In this document: positions 46,937 to 55,900 of the stretch, piece after piece
Numbering within the stretch: position 1 is the first letter of the stretch
How the letters are laid out: the number at the start of each line of letters is the position of its first letter
Source of the DNA: Euborellia annulipes
Lineage: Eukaryota; Arthropoda; Insecta; Dermaptera; Anisolabididae
Direction of reading: 5' to 3'
DNA: 64,000 nucleotides
Assembly: GCA_023213315.1 (NCBI GenBank)
Contig: JAKCPI010009463.1
Coordinates: 244,639-308,638 of the forward strand
Notes under the pieces: generated by a model
What the model was told of the DNA's origin: nothing
What the model saw: only the letters and a program-made list of their open reading frames with translations
Database searches by the model: none
Made by a program: the position numbers and the translations under genes

Positions 46937-49900
46937 TATACAAGAAGCCTGAGTTTGGTTAGCATATAACTATATTTTATAGTGGAGAATTGGAGATATC
47001 AGCCAATTCTCCACTATAATCACATTACAGCCACAACCTTAAAAGCAACTATAACTATATTTTCTTGGTCTTGCATAAGTTTCTAAAGTATTTAAGATTA
47101 ATTAAACTGAGAATAGAATAGGAAGAATAAATGAGCAAGCAGCTAGTTATATTTCAATTTATTAACAAACCAGGGCCGACGTTTCGGTCACGTATGGGAC
47201 CATCTTCAGGGCCAGGTTAATGTCCGAAAATACATACAATCCTCGCCAAGTTATATTGGGCATTCACAATTATACTTAAACTAATCATGATCATGCCTCA
47301 ATCAACTCACTCTCTGTCCATGGTATGATAATAATTAAAATTTGAGGCATGATCATGATTAGTTTAAGTATAATTGTGAATGCCCAATATAACTTGGCGA
47401 GGATTGTATGTATTTTCGGACATTAACCTGGCCCTGAAGATGGTCCCATACGTGACCGAAACGTCGGCCCTGGTTTGTTAATAAATTGAAATATAACTAG
47501 CTGCTTGCTCATTTATTCTTCCTATTCTAATATCAACACTCAGCTATATACCTCCTTCAAATGAGAATAGAAAATAATAAATTAAATTTTAAATTATTGC
47601 ATTGAAGATTGAATTTTGAAAACGATGTAACCGCTTCTTAGATATACTAATATGGGTCATTCTACAAAAATGGGTTAACTTTGGGGCCGAATTTGAAATG
47701 CACAATTTCTAACTTTGGTTTCAATTGTTTATAATGATTTTGATAGACAAACAGTTAATTTTATTGAAACCATATAGTAACTCTCAGATTTTTTATTTAT
47801 TTATTTATTTTTGATATATTAATACCAAATAAGAAAAGCTTCCAGGGGACTGACTCCAGGGGCCGACATATTTTTTATATAAAACAAAAAAAATCTGCTA
47901 ATTTATTTGGAATACTTTTATATATTAAATATTACAATGAAAAGACATCAAATCTAGTATATTGTTGAAATAATTATTAATAAATTTCCAAAATATTACT
48001 TATCAGGAGACTGACAAATTGAGTGTTTACATACTGGAAATGCCATCTTTACATCCTAAACTTATAAAAAATAGATAATTATTTTATCAACAGTGTATAA
48101 TGCCAGATATTTTTCAAATTTAACATAAGCCATAAGCCCTCGAATCGAGTTATGCGACTTTGAAATTAAAAAAAAATAATGTAAATTTATTCAAAATCAA
48201 AATTTGTGAATTAACAACGCTTAATAAAGTATCTTAGATTATATCGATATGGATAATAACGATATAAATCTAATGGTTTAAAATAATTGCATTTAAATGT
48301 TCACTTTTAGAGCAGATACAACCCAGGGGAGTGATATTTTAGGGTTAAAAAGACGAATATTTTCATTAAATTTCAATATTTATCATATGCCCAAAAATTA
48401 TTAACTGATCTTTAAAAATTAAAAAGTCAATATGTTTGATAGTCCCTGAATTATTTGCAATTACGCGAAGTTGACTCAATATTGTAGAATGGCCCATATA
48501 TATATATATATATATATATATAAAGAGGTAATAGAAAATAAAGATTTTTATGAACGACAATTGAAATTGCTGGAGGTATTTTCAGGCCAAATTTTATTCC
48601 ACTATTCGGCCTGAAAATACCTCCAGCAATTTCAATTGTCGTTCATCATCTATCTACACCAGGCTTTCCTAATCATCATTAAAGATTTTTAATTTAAGAT
48701 TAAATAAAAGACACAATTTACCTGATTTGTTTAACATTTGAGATGCCTCGATGGCTTTTTCATGGATAATATGTCGGCATTGTAGATCCATGCCTTTGGG
48801 TAACCAACCCATTTTCTCGTCACATTTTGAGCCAGCAGATGGTTGGGGTAGCTTCAATAGCATGTCTTGAATTTCAGGAACATGTAGATCACAATACTAA
48901 AAGATGGCATTAAAGTATTTTTTTCAATCATTTCGGTTGTTTTTTTTTTTATAAAGAAATCGTCGTAACACTCAAAAATTTGGGTCTTCTTGGTAACTCA
49001 CAAAATTTACTTAGAAATGTATGAGATATTTCACATAAAATGTTTAATAAATTACAGTACCATTAAGGAAGATTAGATCAGATCTTTTTAAGATCTTTTT
49101 AAGAAGAAACAAAGTGTTGCGTTTTTTTAACGTGCAATGTATTTACAGAAAAATCGGAAATGGCAAAATATAACCAACTGATTTTTATTACATTTTTTTC
49201 TAGTTTGAAATAATAATAATATTGAAGCACTCGCATTCTCTTACGTGTGATTATTTAATTGTTTTTTATAAAAGAAAGAAGGTGGAAATCTTTATCTTGA
49301 AATTCTCTTCTATACATGTATATGAACTAAATAATTTTTCAAACTTAAAAAAAAACAATAAATTAATCGCATGAAGGTGCCTTGAGGCTAAAATCTCACC
49401 AAATGAGCAAAAATGCTCAATGACAAAACATTTTTGACGAATCGTGCTTACTACTGTTTTTTTAATGCTTTTAATATGGCAAAACCAAAAAACACAATTG
49501 AGCATGATTCGACATCATTGAGCAAAATGTTTTGTTTTTGAGCGTTTTTGCTTAAACGGTGGGCATTGAGCAAATTTCAAGTTTAATTATGGAGACCCTG
49601 CTCAATGACAAAACATTTTCCTCACTGGCAAAACATTTTGGTTAATCGATGTGCGTTGATCAAAATGTTTTTCTCCTGGACAAAACGTTTTGTCAAAGAG
49701 CGTTTTTGCTCAATCGGTGCGTCCAGGCTTAATATTGACCCTAGCTGTCTAAAACATAGGTGATCAAAAAGTTAAAAGTACAATAATTTTACTGTTCGTT
49801 AAAATAGTACAAAAAAATTATCGATTTGTGTTAGAAATTATCCTGCCTTGCATATTCCAATTTTTTCATTTAATTTAGAAACTAACTTGGTTTCTAAGAC

Positions 49901-52900
49901 CTTGGCCAAACTTTTACAGACTACAGAATCCGTCCGCTGTGGGGGTGCAGCCTAGTTTGCCTTCTGTTTGACCAAGGTCTGAATCCTTTCTTTTTTTTAT
50001 TTATTTAAGGTCTTTTTCGCCCATTTAGATCCCGTCTCTATTTATTTCAATTTATTGGTAGCCAATTAAATTGAAATTAATTTTGTCGCATGAGACGGGA
50101 TGCGAACCCCCTTGGTACAGAAGGCCAGCACGCTACTAACTACACCAAGGGCCGAGGGCTTTAAATCCTTTCAAATATTTTAATAAAATTAATATTACAT
50201 ATTTTTCTTACCTGATAGAACATTTGTCTTGAAGGTGGAATCATTCCTGGTCTGAATATGTAAAGATTTTCATCCCTATCTTTATTTTTACTTGTGCCTG
50301 GTTTTTGTTCATCATAATAATTTGGAGTTATTATTGAAGCTTTTGGTCGAGGACATGCGTTTGATTTATATGGTAAAATGTAATTGCTATAACCCCTACG
50401 AGTCTGTACCTTCGTTCTTAAACCACCTGTAAAATAATTTAAAATAAATAATTACTTATATGTAGAGTTCACGAAAATTCTGTTAGATTATACCGGGTGG
50501 GCCAATAGTGCGTGGACGGAAGATTGTGGGCTTATTAACGGACATTTTTAAAATTTGTTGATCGCACATAATGTGGGGCCTTTAGGGCTACAAATTAAAA
50601 ATATTTTTGTTCCAATTGCACCTCATATACAGGGTGGTCCATATCAAAGTTATGTTTTTTCAAATGGAACGCCCTGTATATTATTGCATATTCGGATTCT
50701 ATGGCCAATTTTAGTATGAGTTTATGTCATGCAATGTATTCCAAACCAAACCGTTTAGCCGCAAATCGGGCTTTAGTGAAAAAACTGCTGTCTGGAAAAA
50801 ATTGAATATCTCGCAAACCATAAAACTTAGGGGACTGTTCTTTTGTGAGGTTAATAAGCATGAAATGTACTAATGTAGGCCAGATGGGTAACCCGGAATT
50901 ATTCTCATGTTAGGAGAAATGGCCATGCCAATTTGGAAAATTTCAATCATGGATAACTTCCTTATTTCAAATGGAACATGCTACTTTTTTTTATGCCATG
51001 GGACGTGAAATTCAATTATCTTTCAGCTGATATAAGGTTGTCTATATCTATCTTTGGTAGTTTTCTTTTTATTCCAAAATATCTGATAACGAAAAAAAAA
51101 ATTTTTATTATAGACAAAATAATTGAAAAAAAATCCAAACGCAAAACAAAATCGTAATAAATGGACAAATTATGCTAAATATTCGAAAATGTCTTTTAAT
51201 TTCCTTTAAAATCATTTTTTTGAACTTCTCGAAAAAGAAATTATGGTTATGTTCAGGTTAGGAGGTGCGCCATCTTGTTGACAAATCATAACCCGAATTT
51301 GAGCAAGCGGGACTTCTTTAACGAGTCCAAATAAATTATTTTAAGGGAAATTTAAAGACATTTTAGAATATTTGGCATAATTTGTCCATTTATTACGATT
51401 TTGTTTTGCGTTTGGATTTTTTTTTTCAATTATTTTGTCTATTTTTTTTTTTTTTTTTTTTTGGAATGGGTGCATAAGGTCCGAAGACCTATAATGACCA
51501 ATAGTCACATGCAGCCAGGAAGAAAATAAAAACAAAAGGAGAAGCATAAAGGGGAAACTCAACTGCGGGAACTGAGAAGATGCCTGTTGAGGTTAGACTT
51601 GAAAGTCTGAAGATTGTAGGTTTTGGGGAAGATAGACGCAGGGAGCTTGTTCCAATCACGGGAGGTCATGGGGACAAAGGAAGAATGAAATTGTTTTGTT
51701 CTGTTAGTCGTGATCTGAACAGCATAGGGATGCTGGGAAGATGCCTCTCTTGTGTTCCGTGAATATGTTGCATTGGGTGGGATAATTGATTTTAATTCGG
51801 CAGAGCATTGACCATGGTAATACCTGTAGAAGAGAGATAGTGCAGATACTCTTCTTCTATGATCTAGTGACTGTAAGGATGCAGTAAGGGTAGAATCACC
51901 TATCAGTCTAATTGCACGCCTCTGTATGGCTTCCAAGGAGGAGAGAGCGTCTTTCGACGCCCCTCGCCAAAGGTGGGAACAATATTCAAGACACGGCCGA
52001 ATTTGGGCTTTATAGAGGATTAGGAGTTGTTGGGAGGAAAAGTAACGCTTCGTTTTGAATAGGAAACCCAATTTCCTTGCGGTAGATTTAACCACAGAAG
52101 AGAAGTGGTTGCTCCAGGAGAGATCAGATGTAACTGTCACTCCCAGAACAGAAAATGAATCTTTGAACTCGAGACTATTATTGCTGTAAATAAGGGGAGG
52201 GCAAATCCTATTTTTTTGTCTAGAAATTAAACAACATTGGGTTTTTTGGGAATTGAATTTTACTTGATTGAGGTTTCCCCATTCCTCCAAGAGACCAAGA
52301 TCATCATTTATCGACGACACAGCCCCCAGACGACCAGTGGATGAGGTTTCACCAGTCCTGACTGAGTGCAGGGTACTGTCATCAGCAAAGCAATGAATTG
52401 GGTTGGAGGTTACTCCCATGAGATCGTTAATGTACATAAGGGATAGGGTGGGAGAGAGGACAGAACCCTGGGGAACACCTGCGTTGATTGAATGCGGAAT
52501 AGAAGACACACCGTCGACTACAACCGAGATCTTTCGCTCCGTTAGAAAGCTCTTGATCCACTGGCACAGCTCAGAGGATAGGCCAAAAGATGGAAGTTTA
52601 GCATAAAGATTTTTATGCCATACCTGATCGAAAGCCTTCGAAATGTCAAGAGCAACTGCAATAGTTTCCCCTTTCATTTCCATGGCTTTGTTCCAGAGGT
52701 GTGTGACAAAGCTCAAAATATCCCCAGTCGAACGAGCATGCCTATAATAAAATTTTCTTTTTTTTCGTTATCAGATATTTTGGAATAAAAAGAAAACTAC
52801 CAAAGATAGATATAGACAACCTTATATCAGCTGAAAGATAATTGAATTTCACGTCCCATGGCATAAAAAGAAGTAGCATGTTCCATTTGAAATAAGGAAG

Positions 52901-55900
52901 TTATCCATGATTGAAATTTTCCAAATTGGCATGGCCATTTCTCCTAACATGAGAATAATTCCGGGTTACCCATCTGGTCTACCTTAGTACATTTCATGCT
53001 TATTAACCTCACAAAAGAACAGTCCCCTAAGTTTTATGGTTTGCGAGATATTCAATTTTTTCCAGACAGCAGTTTTTTCACTAAAGCCCGATTTGCGGCT
53101 AAACGGTTTGGTTTGGAATACATTGCATGACATAAACTCATACTAAAATTGGCCAAAGAATCCGAATATGCAATAATATACAGGGCGTTCCATTTGAAAA
53201 AACATAACTTTGATATGGACCACCCTGTATATGAGGTGCAATTGGAACAAAAATATTTTTAATTTGTAGCCCTAAAGGCCCCACATTATGTGCGATCAAC
53301 AAATTTTAAAAATGTCCGTTAATAAGCCCACAATCTTCCGTCCACGCACTATTGGCCCACCCGGTATATATAAATGAAATGGTAAAAACGTATGTATGTA
53401 TATGTTCTTTAGAAATCCACAATTTTCTCTGAAATCTATTTGAAATTAAGTACACATATAGTACATGGACCAGGGAGTAACGTAGTAATAATTTGAATCT
53501 CTTAAATAATTTTGGAAAATTAATTATAATCAAATTCCTTCAATATAGGAAGACAAAATCGATAAGTTGGCTTGGAAATTAGAGAGGCTACTCAGACGCT
53601 ATTTTAGTCATTGGGAAAAATGGACCCCAATACAAAGCCACAAATTTCTCCGACAAGGAGCAATCTAGATGGACTAATTGCATAAATGAGAGATAATCCC
53701 AATTAGTCTATCTAGATTGAGCCTTGACGGAGAAATTTGTGGCTTTGTATTGGGGTCCATTTCTTCCGATGACTAAAATAGCAGTCTGAGTGAATTGAAT
53801 TAACCGAATGCCGTGCTGTAGTACAATGGTATACTGAGTACAATCAATCGATCCGTGTTTCGAGACCCAGCGGTACTTATCTATAGTTGAGATGTAAGTA
53901 GTGGCTGTGTATGTTGATTAAAGGAGATATGGAAGCAGAGGCAACCAAAAATAAAATACTCTGAATGCTTAACCAATCAGCCGGAGACGTTTCGGTTTAT
54001 TTACTATAAACCATCTTCAGTCCATTAATGGGTATATTTATGCTCAGAGTTAGTCAGGTGATAATTAATATACATTGTTGTAAAATTGAATACTATTGTT
54101 CACGTATGTATATATAATGAAAATTGGGCTTTGATGAATTTGATGGTTGTTTGTGTGAGTTTCAAATATATCTATACGTGAACAATAGTATTCTATTTTA
54201 CAACAATGTATATTAATTATCACCTAACTAACTCTGAGCATGCCCGCGGGGCGTGGTGTAGAGGGTAGCGTGCTAACCTCATATACCAAACGTCGCGGGT
54301 TCGGACCCCAGGCAGTCCGATGATTTTATTTAAGCCATCTGGATACCAGATGGCTTAAATAAAAATGCCTGGACCCTAATATATATAAATTCATAAATAA
54401 CGGTTATCGTAAATGTCTTATATGGCCTGAGCTGCCGAAAAGACAGTGTGAATGTGTGTGTGAGTGTGAGTGTGAAAGAGAAAAAAGTGTGAATGTTTTA
54501 AAAAAAAAAAAAAAAAAAAAACTCTGAGCATAAATATACCAATTAATGGACTGAAGATGGTTTATAGTAAATAAACCAAAACGTCTCCGGCTGATTGGTT
54601 AAGCATTCAGAGTATTTTATTTTTGGTTGCCTCTGCTTCCATATCTCCTTTAAGTGATATATATATATATATAATTTCGTTCTATATTATCTTTATATAT
54701 AAAATTCTTCTGTACGTGTGTATGTGACTGAACTCCTCCTAAACGACTGAACCAATTATGATGAAATTTTCTGTGTATGTTTGTGAGAATCCCGGACAGG
54801 TTTTGTTTCACAAATAACAATAAGTTAATGAGTAATTAACCGTTAAAATAAGAAAAAATAAAAATTAGGAGAAATAGTTGCCATGGTAACAAAATATAAA
54901 TATTTACCCATGTTTACGATTTTTTTTATTTATTTACATTTTGAATTCTAAAATATCGGCGTGTCTGTGTATCGGGAGAGTCCCGGAAAGGATATTATTC
55001 ACAAAAAATCTTAAGTTCATGAATAATTAACCGTTAAAATAAACTCTATATATAAAAATGAAAAGGGAAAATGTATGTACCGGTATGTATATGTCGTAGA
55101 CAGATCGTGAAATTAGACAGTTCATGAACTGTCTAGACATTTCATGAACTGCAGCCAGATCGTGTAATAGTCAAACAGTTACATGATCTGGCTAAAAATT
55201 TTAGACAGTTCATGAAATGCAATTGGGCCTTAGACAGATCGTGTAATGCTCGAGAATTACATGAAATGTCTAAATTTTTTAGGCAGTTCATGTACTGCCT
55301 AACAGCAGTTTTGCCGATCGTGTACTGTTTGTAATTTAATGCAATAAATCTAAAAAAAAAATTTTATTTTTTCGAAAATCAAAAAAAGGGCTTCTATGAG
55401 TTGTAGACATTTTAAATAACTTTAATTAAAAAAAAATTGAGGTAGATAGCTTCAAATTTGTGGCCGCAATCTCCCAAAATTAGAACCCCGAGACGCGCAC
55501 CTTAACTTAAGATTTACAAAGTGAGGAAGATTTGGAAAATTTAGTAATCGATAATAATAATAATATTGAAAAAAAATTGACTTTTTCGAGATCTTTATTT
55601 GCTTTACAAACAGTACACGATCGGCAAAACTGCTGTTAGGCAGTTCATGAACTGCCTAAAAATTTAGACATTTCATGTAATTCTCGAGCATTACACGATC
55701 TGTCTAAGGCCCAATTGCATTTCATGAACTGTCTAAAATTTTTAGCCAGATCATGTAACTGTTTGACCATTACACGATCTGGCTGCAGTTCATGAAATGT
55801 CTAGACAGTTCATGAACTGTCTAATTTCACGATCTGTCTACGACATATATAAGCCGAAGGCGAGCAGGGGGGTCCAGGGGGCGCAGCCCCCGGCTAGACG

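Larger units (their letters stand above)
50493..53364. mobile_element. Large foldback transposon (about 720-bp arms), split by a LINE
   Basis: Ends CCGGGTGGGCCAATAGTGCG and its inverse are flanked by TATA on both sides (50489-50492, 53365-53368). The left arm is 50493-51212. The right arm is 51340-51441 plus 52745-53364, interrupted by a LINE. Only about 127 bp separate the original arms. A second internal end-like string, TACAGGGTGGTCCATATC, lies near 50629 and inverted near 53226. No transposase is visible. Confidence 0.85.

Noticed and set aside
50493..53364. Single transposon with 600-bp TIRs that encodes its own reverse transcriptase
   Set aside because: Excising 51442-52741 restores continuous arm pairing, and the RT carries its own poly(A) tail, so it is a later LINE insertion.
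55085..55850. Repeated palindromic units resembling a CRISPR array
   Set aside because: Units alternate in orientation and are not separated by unique spacers of equal length; the host is an animal and the block lies inside a Helitron.
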